DNA from: Sipunculus nudus
Taxonomy: Eukaryota; Annelida; Sipuncula; Golfingiida; Sipunculidae
Direction of reading: 5' to 3'
Assembly (NCBI GenBank): GCA_026874595.1
Contig: CM049306.1
Span: 21,997,019-22,061,018, forward strand
Length of the DNA stretch: 64,000 nt
Shown here one piece after another: positions 24,533 to 35,170 of this stretch (positions within the stretch are counted from its first letter, which is position 1; each line of letters starts with the position of its first letter). Below the pieces are notes generated by a model. That model saw only the letters and a program-made list of their open reading frames with translations, was not told where the DNA came from and ran no database searches. The translations under genes and the position numbers were made by a program.

Positions 24533-24735
24533 CGTCTAAGCCGAGGCTGTGGGATTTTCATGGTCGGCCTCCAGCCAGGGTGAGCGTTCTGCAGGCTTAA
24601 CGGTAAAGTTGTGGTACTCAGCCGTGTATCACTCACAAACGAGTGCGTCTGTTAGGGATTCCTCGGTGATATGACCCACCCATCAATGGGGATGAAAACA
24701 CACCCAAGCCCGCAGGTGCGGTAAACACAAAAGTT
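24531..24735 (+). mobile_element. SINE copy lacking most of the tRNA head
   Basis: It shares CGGTCGGCC-like sequence, CAGGGTGAGCG, TCTGCAGGCTTAA, CACTCACAAACGAGTGCG and CCTCGGTG.TATGA with the 9873 SINE, in the same order. The tRNA-like 5' part is absent and is replaced by G/GT repeats. Similarity stops after CCCGCAGGTGCGGT. Confidence 0.75.
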
Positions 24736-25007
24736 TAGTGGATGCACGGATTATTGGACCAGTTTGATACACAGAGTGCCTATATAAAATAAATTCCTAC
24801 AACCCATTGTCTTTTACAGGAGCGTGCGTCTTTGCTCAAAGAAGCATTTAAACGTTTTTTTTTTTAATCTGTAACATTAATCTTATGTAAAACTTGACGT
24901 CAAACAAAGCATTTCATCCGTCAGTAAAAAAAAAGGCTGAGCCCATTGTTGGATTTTTTTATCGAAATTATTCCAACAACATATTGTTATGCCAAAGACT
25001 GACCAAA

Positions 25008-25008
<1 letters not shown>

Positions 25009-25058
<50 letters not shown>
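25009..25058. repeat. (CA)n(TA)n microsatellite
   Basis: A CA run followed by a TA run abuts the left end of the Tigger-like element. Confidence 0.95.
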
Positions 25059-25062
<4 letters not shown>

Positions 25063-25580
25063 AACCTCGTTGTGTCGAACTCGGTTAAGTCGAATTCCCG
25101 CATGTGTCGAAGTCGAATGTGGGGTCCCTGCAAAAAACAGTTAAAACCTTACTAATTTAACTCCGCTTGTGTCGAAGTCGGATGTGTCGAAAACCCTGAT
25201 GTGTCGAGGTGTTTTGTTGGTCCCCAGCTAATATACCTATCGCATAACTCGAAGTCATGTTTGGGTAACAGTTGTGTACGGCCCGTCAATCATGATTGGG
25301 CCGCGATGACCAGTCATAATTAATTAATACCGACAAGGCTCTCACTCATCATGCGCGATGGGTATGTCGCTCGACTCAAGGTCATTCAGCTCTAATGTTT
25401 TGACAACAGTTGTGCACGGTCCAACAACCATACCTACGGCCTCGATGACCAGTTTTATAATAAATACCGGCAAGGATCTTACTCAGTCCGTTGTTTACCT
25501 ATTTGCCAATTAGTCACTCATAACCATGCCTTAATGAGTAGTTATTGATAAACCAAACATAATCCAATCCTTCCCTTTGA

Positions 25581-25655
<75 letters not shown>

Positions 25656-26151
25656 ATAGGATTACCATACAAGACTTTATATAAAGGGAGGAAGACAAGA
25701 TCTATATATCAGACTGACTCATATATACCATAGAGTACGTAATACTGTATTACTGCTTCACTTTATATTGTTCGTGTCTTGTTTGCTATGGCGTCGCGGC
25801 CTGCTAAGCGTAAGCTTGATGTAAAGACCATATAAACCTCGTTCAATCTCTCTCTTTCTCTCTCTCTGTCTTTCTCTCCACACACACTATTTTTCTGTTT
25901 CAGTTTGAAATTCAATTACGCTAAAAGATATCGTCTTAACAAAATTAAAGAATGAAAAAATAATAAGAAATCTTAAGGATTCACTCAAACATTTGAACTA
26001 TATAATATAGGCTCTATACATGTGCAGTATTTATCGATAATAATCACGACTGAGGAGGGTTGAATATAATGAACACCGGTTGTCTCGAACTCCGGTTGTG
26101 TCGAAGTAAATTCACCACTCCCTTCGACTTCGACACAACGAGGTTTCATTG
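25057..26151 (+). mobile_element. Tigger/pogo-like (Tc1-mariner superfamily) deletion derivative
   Basis: The terminal inverted repeats are GTGAAACCTCGTTGTGTCGAA at the left (25059 onward) and its inverse, ending CGACACAACGAGGTTTCATTG, at 26151; TA flanks both sides. Both ends carry further TGTCGAA motifs inside. Near 25788 the frame ATG...TAA reads MASRPAKRKLDVKTI and stops, which resembles the basic N-terminus of Tigger/CENP-B-like transposases (a resemblance, not a proven match). The rest of the transposase is absent. An internal ~138-bp imperfect duplication (ACAGTTGTG at 25268 and 25406) and a (TA)n tract (25587-25653) have altered the 5' part. Confidence 0.7.
25788..25835 (+). pseudogene. 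Transposase N-terminal remnant
   Basis: This is a fifteen-codon frame, MASRPAKRKLDVKTI, followed by TAA, inside the Tigger-like element. The start fits the lysine/arginine-rich opening of pogo-type transposases, which bind DNA through an N-terminal helix-turn-helix. Everything from that domain on is missing, so it cannot encode an active enzyme. The assignment depends mainly on its position within the element. Confidence 0.4.
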
Positions 26152-26156
26152 TATAT

Positions 26157-26816
26157 TGTTACGGAACCTTATATAAACAGATCAAGTATGAACACAAATT
26201 TTTTAATGGAGATAAAAAAAATCAGATTATGTAACACTAGGCAGCGTGAAATGTCTAGGGGAATGAATAAAGAAGTCAGTGGTTTTTTGTTAACAAATAA
26301 CTATAATTTATTCTTAAAACAACCCTAACAATACAATACACAAAATCAATACAATTATACAAACAGCGTTATAGCAACTAGTCAATATAATCACACAGAA
26401 AGATAATGGTACAGTACCTCGACACCAACACCGTCACCACGATAAGTCCTTTGAATGTAAACTCTCGGAGAATGACAGTCCAGTGGAAAGTTCTTGCAAC
26501 AACACAGAAAGTAAACTAAAGTCCAAATGTATAAAATGCAGGAGAAAATCCCTCTGTTTCTAAAAACAGCCCCTGTATATACCTTCACAACCCACTTCTC
26601 GAACAGTCTATAAGTTTTTGCACAACACGCGTTTCAGGATATATCTAGACAGACAAACCGTGTGTCTCTACACATACCAGGCTCATCACGTGACCCACGA
26701 CCAGGCATGAAAACCCAAGGCTCACAACGAGAGTTCAACCAGTACGGATTAAACATTAAATGTAACAACAACACGAGTTACGCCCGTGTCACACAATAAA
26801 AAGAGCACCTGTAACA
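26157..26816 (-). mobile_element. Solo LTR of an LTR retrotransposon
   Basis: The ends are TGTTAC...GTAACA, flanked on both sides by ATAT (26153-26156 and 26817-26820), a 4-bp target duplication. Read on the minus strand it has a TATA-like TATATACAGGGGCTG and an AATAAA (plus-strand 26307-26312) placed as in an LTR. The final ~230 bases, from AGAATAAATTAT to TTCCGTAACA, match the LTR at 62257-63000 closely. No primer binding site or internal region adjoins it, so it is a solo LTR, probably left by recombination between two LTRs. Confidence 0.8.
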
Positions 26817-26820
26817 ATAT

Positions 26821-27837
26821 ATAGATATTTCTTTATACAGAGACACATTTCGAATACATATAAATGTGCTATACATAAATGTATACAAGGCAGAAAATGA
26901 GCCGTAAGAGAACACAACAGTGCAATATCCCATATCATCCTGCATATGTAGTCCTCATACATATAACATATGACTGCTAGTGCTCAGTTTGGACCAATTA
27001 TGTGCATTTAAATAACCTCCGGAGCAAAAGATGCTCGTCTAGTAATAGTCTTTCACTAACGTACGTGAATATCACATCGGAATTTCTGTTTTGTTGAACA
27101 AAACATGCATGTCAGCCCGGGGGCTTTACATCCATGAAAGATCTTCCAGAATACTTGGCATTCCAAAGGGTATAGGAGTCCTTTGATAAATCACGATACA
27201 ATCAAATCCCGTCCTGAACATGGCAGTAGATCGCATCCAATTCCTTCTGTCACGCCCGCTTCGTAATAGTATAGCCCTGTGTCCTAAATTTGTCCATTAA
27301 CGGATGAAGATTGCGTTAAATCTAGAAAATATCTCAAAATGTTTCAAGAGAAAAATGACGAGCAAAAATCTCATCCAAATAAGTTGCAATTAAATTTTTA
27401 CGTGTTCTGGTACCAACTAAATCTTCACACAAATGAATAATAAATAACTCTTCGGACTAGAAGAGACTCCACGTTGCATTCTTCCCTAAATTTAGTCGTC
27501 CTTTTTTCTGATGAGACGAGACTTAAAACCTAGCTGCCAGCCACGTCCACCATCATTCCTAGTGTCAGGTGAAACATATTTCTTCAGCTCACATTTACTT
27601 GTTTTTATGATATCACCTGACATGGTATTTTGATCGTGGTTCGCTTGCTGCCATGTTTAGTTCAAATGAAGTTCATATTTTATGTTCTCGTTAGTACTCT
27701 TCATATTAATTTTTTAGAAATGAAAAGTTGCATCAAAATGTTACATGCGAACCACACTTTTTAATTTATAATTTGCCACAGTAAGGCAAAAAAAAAAAAA
27801 AAAACCTTACTTCCGTTACGCCATCAGCAGTCAAGTG
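26821..27837. other. AT-rich non-coding stretch
   Basis: No gene was identified. A poly-A run lies at 27788-27805. Confidence 0.4.
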
Positions 27838-28703
27838 CCATTATTCTGACGTCATTGGAAATTCACGACAGAGTGGGATCTATGTCCCTAGTGTGTGGGA
27901 TTACTCTCGTGTCTCACCGATATTCCAAGTGGGTTCAAATCGAGCAGGGAAGGTGTGTTGTCAGTATTCCTGGTGTGTCCATCAAGGATTAGAAAAGCCC
28001 GGTTTTAATCTAAGTTGACAGACCTTAAGAAATCCCTGAGCTGATCCGGATGCTGCTGCTGAAACCGAGGGATTCTGGTGATGTCAGTCTCAGCTGCAAG
28101 TCAGCCTCCCCTGATGACTGTCAGGGGACCTACGGGCTAGTCCTCAGTTCTAATGCGCGGCTTAATTTGATGACAAAGTCTGAGGCTGATGTGATTAGAT
28201 GGGTTATTCCTACCATATTCCTGTCACCATATTTGTGTAATTGGCACGCCGATTTTCTATAGGCACGTACTACATTGAAATGCCTATTGTATATATCTGT
28301 TGAATAAAGATATATTCCCTTATAGCCCACATATGTGGATTTATGAAAACATTATTTTAACGTTTGAAGGAGCCCTAGCTATAAATAAAACAGGGGTTCT
28401 TCAATAAAAAGGAACACCTGTATAAGTAAAGAAGATCCTTTTTTATAATTGATAAGTAATTAGATGGAATATATGCGATCGACTTACAACCTACATCTAC
28501 AAAATTCATCAGAATGGATAAATGATTTGTAATAACTGTAAAAGTAATCAGAATAATTAAAGGAACAACCTTAAATGTCGATTTTGAGACATTTCTTGTA
28601 TTAATACATCTTATAAGATTTCTGTAGAAAGTAAAGGACCCAGAGGGCACTACTTAGAGTCGCCATGTAGTCTATACAGTAATCGTATTTGTTTTACATT
28701 CAT
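27838..28703 (+). repeat. Tandem-array unit, copy 1 (first part)
   Basis: It is homologous base for base to 31147-32004 at a constant offset of 3301 bp from CTGACGTCAT (27846) to TTTTACATTCAT (28703). That means almost no net insertion or deletion over 858 bp. Open frames occur in both copies: plus strand at 28050-28262 and 31349-31540, sharing PRDSGDVSLSC and SASPDDCQGTY; minus strand at 28375-28650 and 31706-31951, sharing FTVITNHL and VGCKS. Neither frame resembles a protein I know, and the end points differ, so coding is unproven. Confidence 0.8.
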
Positions 28704-29020
28704 AAGCTCAGCTGACTATAAGTCATCTGAGCTATAGTCGTGGTCCATTGTCCGTCGTCCGTCCGTCCGGATGTCCGTCCGTAAGACTGGCACGTTTCGA
28801 CACCATTGGACCTACGAATCTGAAATTCGGCATACAGTTAGATGTCCCCAAAATCTCCTACCATGCCAAAAATTGGGTCAATAGGACTTCGTTCCTTCGA
28901 GATATTAAGGAAAAACCTCAATTTTTTATTAGAAATCTATTTTCACACTTCAGGACTGCCTAATATCAAAACCACTCATCTGGTTTTCTTCATATTTACC
29001 ATAAATATTCCTCTATATAG

Positions 29021-29062
29021 TGCCTATGTACATGCCAGATATTATGTCAGTATTGTATAATT
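29021..29062 (+). repeat. Direct repeat pair inside the 2.3-kb element
   Basis: CCTATGTACATGCCAGA (continuing TATTATGTCAGTATTG) recurs at about 30501-30540 with few changes. Confidence 0.7.
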
Positions 29063-29888
29063 TAAAAAGTTATGGGCCCAAACATATGGACTTTGTAAAA
29101 AAAAAGGAAGATATTTGGTCACTGAAATTTCAAAGAAATTGATTGGAAAGAATAGCTTTTATTCATGTTTTCATACACCATGTCAAGTGTTGTTTACATC
29201 TAATCCACCTAGTAGTACAGCCTTCACTTGCAATATGTAACCCACCCCAGGCAGCTTGCCTTGGCCCAGCTTGGCCACTACTAGCAGGCTTCCCCTCTGC
29301 CCTGCACTCACCCCCCCCCCCCCTCCACCCCAGCTGGTGCATAAACTAGATGAATGTTATAATTTTCTGTATTTTATTTTATTCTTGGACATGCTACATT
29401 TTAGATTTTGTATTGTACCCACCAGGGTTACAATGATTAAAGTGTACATTTAATTGTGTCCACAAAGTGGTGTATTGCTATGAAAATGTGGATGTTCATG
29501 AGATAAGTAATTCGTTACTTCAGAAGAGTAAAAACTTCACCAGGTGTGAAATTGACTATTAATTCCAGTAAAATATTAAAACTGGGATAGTAATTAGCAC
29601 AATGATATTGTTTGTCCCTCATTCAACCATCAGTGTGTATACTTTATTTGAAAAGATGTCTTATTTTATCAAATTTACTTTTATTTTATTTTGGTGAATA
29701 AAATTAAGCATGTACTGAAAACTCCAACGTGCAAAACTTTTTAATAGTGATTCAAGGAATATTCTTGTAGATGCCATGTTGTGGCATTATTTTCTTTTAA
29801 ATTCAGTTTCAACATTTATGATTTAAAAATAATAAAATATATGTGTATGCATAATATGACCCAATATGAGCTACACTCTGGGTAAATG

Positions 29889-30010
29889 ATGATTGCAACA
29901 TTTGCAACAATTCTAATATTTTAACTTATAATTTCAGTTTTTTACTCTGTATATATAATGATTGCAACTTTTGCAACAATTCTAATATTTTAACTTATAT
30001 TTTCAGTTTT
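29889..30010 (+). repeat. Tandem duplication, period 69 bp
   Basis: ATGATTGCAAC starts at 29889 and again at 29958, each followed by TTTGCAACAATTC and TTTTAACTTATA. Confidence 0.9.
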
Positions 30011-31012
30011 TTTATTAAAAATTTATAAAACCTGTAAATAAAAAAAATGATTCAGATAAAAACTTCTTAATGAAAAAAGTGGATATGCTTAAAAAAAATA
30101 GGATTATATATAAACTTAAATGCATTATTCCCTTGAAAGTGAAATAAAGGTATTAGTCCATTCTGTCCACTTGCCTGTCCATCTGTAAATTTTCATATGC
30201 ATCACAGTATCTCAAAACTTTTACTGTTTTTCTTCATGAGAGTCATGTCAGAGTATTATTTTGCAATCATATATTTAGAACTTTACTATAACCAAGTAGG
30301 AGGGCCCCTTTCCTCTTAGCTTTTCATATTCTTATATAAATGAAAAAACATTACAATAGAATATTTCTACATCCACCTTCGTGCTGCCATCACTTTTCCC
30401 TTCTCCGAACCCCATCCCAAAGTCAGCCTCAGAAAGCAAGAACAAGATGAATCAGATATATCCATACTTTAATATTTTGTACAACTATTCGTCCATAGGT
30501 ACCTATGTACATGCCAGAAATTATGTCAATATTGTGTAATATGTAGACATAGTGGGCATCACAATAATGTACCTTGTCAAGACTAAAGAGATATTGTGTC
30601 ATACAGTCACAAATTCATAAATCACTTCATCAGCATAGTTAATCATAACATCATATCTGTCAAATTGAAAGCTTGCAGACTACCATACACTTTAGATCCT
30701 TCAACAAATAGCCTTATCATCATTCTACTACTGCTTATTACTGCTGTCATTGCATTCATATTTGCTCAAATATATCACAATTTTCAACCCCTCCTAAATA
30801 AATAAAAAATAAACCACAATATTTGACTCTATTAATCCATCAGTCAGGTAATTTCATTTATCATTTACTCACATATTACATTACATTCCTTTATAATAGC
30901 CCAACATGTCCATGATATTCATAAGCTTTATCGACTCGATATAGTATCACAGTGGAGAAACATTTATAGTCCAATCACCATCAGCTGAGCGCCGTGACCC
31001 ATGGGTCCCTTG

Positions 31013-32006
31013 TTTTTATCTGTTAATTAATTGTTGTATCTACTGTTCCTTCTGGCTTCAGTCAAGTCACCATTACCACCTTCTTTATTCGCCAGTGTTT
31101 TGTGATAAAGACAAAGATTTGAAAATGGCCACCATCCCTCATTTTTCTGACGTCATTGTGAATTCACGACAGAGTGGGATCTATGCCCGTAGTGTGGGAT
31201 TACTCGCATGTCTCAACGATATTCCAAGTGGGTTCAAATCGAGCTGGGAAGGTGTGTTGTCAGTATTCCTGGCGTGTCCATCAAGGATTAGAAAAGCTCG
31301 GCTTTAATCTAAGTTGACAAATCTTAAGAAATCCTTGAGCTGATCCGGATGCTGCTGCTGTTACCGAGGGATTCTGGTGATGTCAGTCTCAGCTGCAGGT
31401 CAGCCTCCCCTGATGACTGTCAGGGGACCTATAGGCTTGTCAACAGTTCTGGGACGCGGCTTAATTTGCAGACACAGTCTGAGGCTTATGTAATTAGATG
31501 GGTTATTCCCACCATATTCCTGCCTGCAGCGTTTGTGTAATAGGCACACAGATTTTCTATAGATACTGAATACATTACTTGATATACCTGTTGTAAATAT
31601 CTGTAAAAAAAGATAAATATGCCCTTGTAGCCCATATAGGTAGTTTTGTGACAGAGTTATTTTAACATTCCAAGCAGCCCTGGCCATAATTCAAACAGGG
31701 GTCCTTTAATAGAAATGGTCAACAGTATGAGTAGAGAAGATTTTTTTAAATGATTTGAAATTAAATTGAATACATTCAACCGACTTACAACCTACATTTA
31801 CCAAGCTCACTACAATGAACAAATGATTTGTAATAACTGTAAAAGAAATCAGAAGGATTAAAGGAACAACCTTTAATATCGATTTACAGACATTGCTTGT
31901 ATTTAAACATCCTTTAGGATCTCTGTAGAAAGTATAGAACCCAGAGGGCACTACTTAGGGTCGGCATGTAGTCTATACAGTAATCGTATTTGTTTTACAT
32001 TCATTT
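31013..32006 (+). repeat. Tandem-array unit, full ~991-bp repeat
   Basis: It starts with CTGTTAATTAATTG (tgtt at 31021), which recurs at 32012, giving a 991-bp period. The first ~130 bases match 32007-32132; the remaining 858 match copy 1. The unit contains TGACGTCA-like and GATCCGGATGCTGCTGCTG segments. Function unknown. Confidence 0.8.
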
Positions 32007-32132
32007 TAATCTGTTAACTAATTGATGTATCTACTGTTCCTTCTGGCTTCAGTCCAGTCACCATTACCACGTTCTCTATTCGCCAGTGTTTTGTGATAAA
32101 GCCAAAGATTTGAAAATGGCCACCATCCCCAA
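32007..32132 (+). repeat. Tandem-array unit, truncated third copy
   Basis: It matches 31016-31139 through TTCGCCAGTG, GTGATAAAG and AAAATGGCCACCATCCC, then stops. Confidence 0.8.
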
Positions 32133-32154
32133 TTTACTCTTCGCATCTGGAGTA

Positions 32155-32415
32155 CTACAAGTGCTGTTGATGGCTTTGGAGGGCGCTATGACCATTTACA
32201 GGCGTAATTTGCTTGACGTTATGTTTATTCATGATCATGGTAATGATTTCAAAGCCATATTTTGATCTCCCTGCGGCAACATAGAAATTACCGTGCTTAA
32301 AGGGCTTCAGTTGCTGTAAAAGTTGTTCATCGCATTGTTTGGTTACGTTTCGATCGAGCACGTGTTCAAAATTGTCTGCTACCATAGGGCTTCGACAATT
32401 ATGTCGTAGTTGCAA
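32155..32415 (-). CDS. Coding-like frame, possible exon or gene relic, unidentified
   Basis: An 86-codon minus-strand frame begins directly beyond the truncated array unit and ends in TAG at 32155. Its composition is protein-like: charged and polar residues are mixed (DEQLLQQLKPFKHGNFYV, AAGRSKYGFEIITMIM), with none of the Tyr/Ile/Lys bias of random AT-rich frames. It may be a terminal exon rather than a whole gene: a GTAGCAG (AG acceptor, minus strand) precedes DNFEHVL. No signal peptide, membrane segment or motif is recognisable. It could be a host exon, a degraded transposon gene or chance. There is no second exon or polyadenylation signal I can defend. Confidence 0.3.
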   Translation of the reverse strand: MQLRHNCRSPMVADNFEHVLDRNVTKQCDEQLLQQLKPFKHGNFYVAAGRSKYGFEIITMIMNKHNVKQITPVNGHSALQSHQQHL

Positions 32416-32804
32416 TTTAACGATGTTTTCAGATGAAATCTTATAAACTATAACATAACATTGTTGAATCTATATTTCATATTTTATCAGCAATAACCAG
32501 TCAAAATGTATATTCATGTAGTCCACTATCTATATGACTTACTTTCTTATAAATGTGTATTTGTTTCGTTTAATATGTTTGTTTTATATGCATGGACATT
32601 GTCGCCTTTGATACTCCTTTTACCTGTTATAATATAAGGCTTTTTTCAGCTAACTAGCTTGTTGATCATTTCAGTTCATTTTATAATATATGGTTTTCTT
32701 TGGTTTTCAATAATTTCAACCCAAAATTTTAAACTGACTATTCAGCTAATGTACATAATATCTATATTTTTTTCATCTGACACACTTGGTATTCATTAGT
32801 ATAA

Positions 32805-32970
32805 TGATCTCCGCAGGAGGAGCAACTGGTCTACCTCCAGATATTTTATCTACAGCCCTCAGTAGTTCATAGGAAATGCTAATACATAGAAGACAAGTGA
32901 GATCGAGATGTGGGTTACAAATATATACAAAATGAATGAGAGTCGATCGTGGGTGTTTGACCTACATCAT
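32805..32970. repeat. Repeat pair A/B, copy A
   Basis: ATCTCCGCAG..GAG.AACTG and AGTTCATA.GAAAT.C, then AATGAGAG, recur in the same order at about 33450-33590 (copy B). Identity looks moderate, about two thirds by eye. The family is unknown. Confidence 0.35.
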
Positions 32971-33065
32971 TACGTAACTATGACGTCACATCTAGAATGG
33001 CAAATTTATCAGATTGTTTGCTTCTATGCATTTTCATTAAATTCTTTTTTTGGCAATATCCAAGA

Positions 33066-33186
33066 TTATTAATATACCTTAACAAAATAGGAAACCATGA
33101 TTGATTCTAGATCTAATCATTTCCCTTATTAATATACCTTAACAAAAATAGTACACCATGATTAATTCTAGATCTAATCATTTCCC
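33066..33186 (+). repeat. Tandem duplication, period 60 bp
   Basis: TTATTAATATACCTTAACAA (33066 and 33126) continues through CACCATGATT..TTCTAGATC to TCATTTCCCT in both units. Confidence 0.95.
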
Positions 33187-33189
33187 TTA

Positions 33190-34969
33190 CATATATTAAA
33201 TTAATATTCCTCTCGCACACGTGTCAACAGCTAATGAGGGTGTTTTCTTATTAGCTGACGAATTATGTAGTTTTTTTTCAGACATAATCAGGAACACAGA
33301 GAGAGTTCGGATTTTTTTTCCGTATTTTGTTTGCAAGAACTGCCAGAAGTTCTATACATAATCGAAACATACTAGAGCGGCACCGAGTGTGCAGCACGAT
33401 ATCATAAACGATTGATACTTCTAGCTTTCCATTCCACTTTTTGTGGGAAAATAATAATCTCCGCAGTTCGAGAAACTGATTCACCTTCAAATCAAAAGAT
33501 CTATTACTTGGAGTTCACTGCAGTTCATAAGAAATTCAGATAAACTTACGATTAATGAGAGAAAGAGCTATGATATTTATGTGGGTCATCTTTACTTGGG
33601 TTCAGGAGTATCTACCTTTTGTGAGTCCATGAGACTGATTCTACGCGTATTAAACTTTACTTCAAATACAAAAAAAGCGCTCACTGTAGATAATATCTGC
33701 GAAATCTCATGAAAGAGAAATGAAATGATTGTCGGCATAAAATTGCTCTATATACGCGATTAACTTTGTCTTTTTGACACGCCCATGTATTCTTCGTTTT
33801 GGTTAACACCTATTTGCTTAGCAATCTGACCTGAGGTGAATTTTATTAAATAAACACAACGGTGTGATGGACTTCTTGGTACTTTTTTTTTATCTCTGTT
33901 GTATACTCGCTGCCTGGAGAAACCTTTGAGTCTCGTGTTCTATGTCCTATAAGTTCTTCATATTTTTCTATTCAGTGACGGGTTTGTATATGGGATGAGC
34001 GAATCTGTAAAGGCTTAAATGTTTATAAATTTATTTCATTTGATAAGGTCAATTTAAATAAATGCATAAAACCTGATAAATGTGAGAGATACACATTTAA
34101 ATATCATTGATAAATTTGCATTATAAAAGAAGCAGTAATAAAGCTAAAAGCAGTCACTGTAATCACCTTAAGACATTTTCTGTGTATCATGAAGTGTTTT
34201 ATTTCAATTGAAGTTACTCATGCAAAATACACCTCTTTAGGCAATGCTATATTCCTGACATTTCTTATTAAATTGCAGACAAAATGTGTTTTTCTTATGA
34301 TCACAGTGGTCTAACTTTGACTTGTATCCAATGGTCTCCATTTGCTTGAATATGGCCCTGTTTCTTGAACCAGGCTTGTACTATGTATAAAGACTCTTAA
34401 CAATTTTTCTTGTTGTAAGAGTGTAAAATATTAAATCTCGATTAAATTATCGTAAAAATTTTGTATAAATGAATAAAAAATCCGAATACTTATTACTTCT
34501 GTCTCTTATTACTTCTTTACCACCTGTTTCATTTTTCATTTGTCAGTTTAAGACAACTGTGGTCATTATATGTTTTCAAAAAGTATTAATAAATGCTCAA
34601 ACGCAACAAGGCATCTAATACTTATAAAAGGAATTCAGTTCACGTTTGTTCGCAGTGTTCTCTAAAACCGCGTTGTGTACAATATTGTGCCATACATCAT
34701 TTTAAAGGTTATTATCCCCGCAGTGACATAGGCGATATGAAAATAAAATAATTTTTAATATACATATAATTTTAAGTGATTTTTCCGTTTTTTCACCGAG
34801 CACAGCCGAACTGTCTTCGGCAATCACCGGAATGCGTGCATCGTGGTCACTTAACCTCTAACACTAAGGACTATTGTTCATATGAACAACGCTTGCTTTC
34901 ACTGAGGGATTTGACCCACGTGCGTGGTCAGTAAAAGGGAAAAACACATGTTTCTCGCTTTATGAAATG
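33190..34969. other. AT-rich non-coding stretch
   Basis: It contains copy B of the 32805 repeat. A 70-codon minus-strand frame at 33278-33490 overlaps it and is not convincing. Nothing else was identified. Confidence 0.4.
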
Positions 34970-35170
34970 GAGAGTTAAACCAAGGAGGATTAATGACAAA
35001 ACCTTATTCAAGGTCCCACTTCCAGGAACAGGGCTGGGATGGTGTCGGGGGTTTCAGGCCTCAAAATATGTCTGATACGATGAAAAAAAGGTTGCGGCGG
35101 TTGAAAATGAATACGGGCCCTCTGCATGCAGTCCCGTTGGGTCCGCTTCTGCTACGTACGAGGTATGCAT
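34970..35170 (+). mobile_element. Poly-C-family repeat, copy without the C run
   Basis: It matches 58805-58995: GAGTT..AACC.AGGAGGA, TTCAGGCC..., AAAAAAGGTTGCGGCGG.TGAAAA, then GTCCGCTTCT. Where other copies have a long C run, this one has GGGCCCTCTGCATGCAGTCCCG. The family is unnamed and non-coding. Confidence 0.55.

Larger units (their letters stand above)
28704..31012. mobile_element. ~2.3-kb element inserted in the tandem array
   Basis: The second copy of the array runs straight from CATTCAT into TTTAATCTG, while the first copy is interrupted here, so the limits are set by an internal empty site. The left end carries an imperfect palindrome (AGCTCAG at 28705-28711, CTGAGCT at 28727-28733) and a GTCC-rich stretch. 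The right end carries CAGCTGAGCG and the 12-bp palindrome GACCCATGGGTC (30996-31007), followed by CCTTG and a T run. No target duplication or classical inverted termini are evident. A hairpin just before a T-rich insertion point hints at a rolling-circle (Helitron/Helentron-like) non-autonomous element; that is inference. No long open frame is present. Confidence 0.6.
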
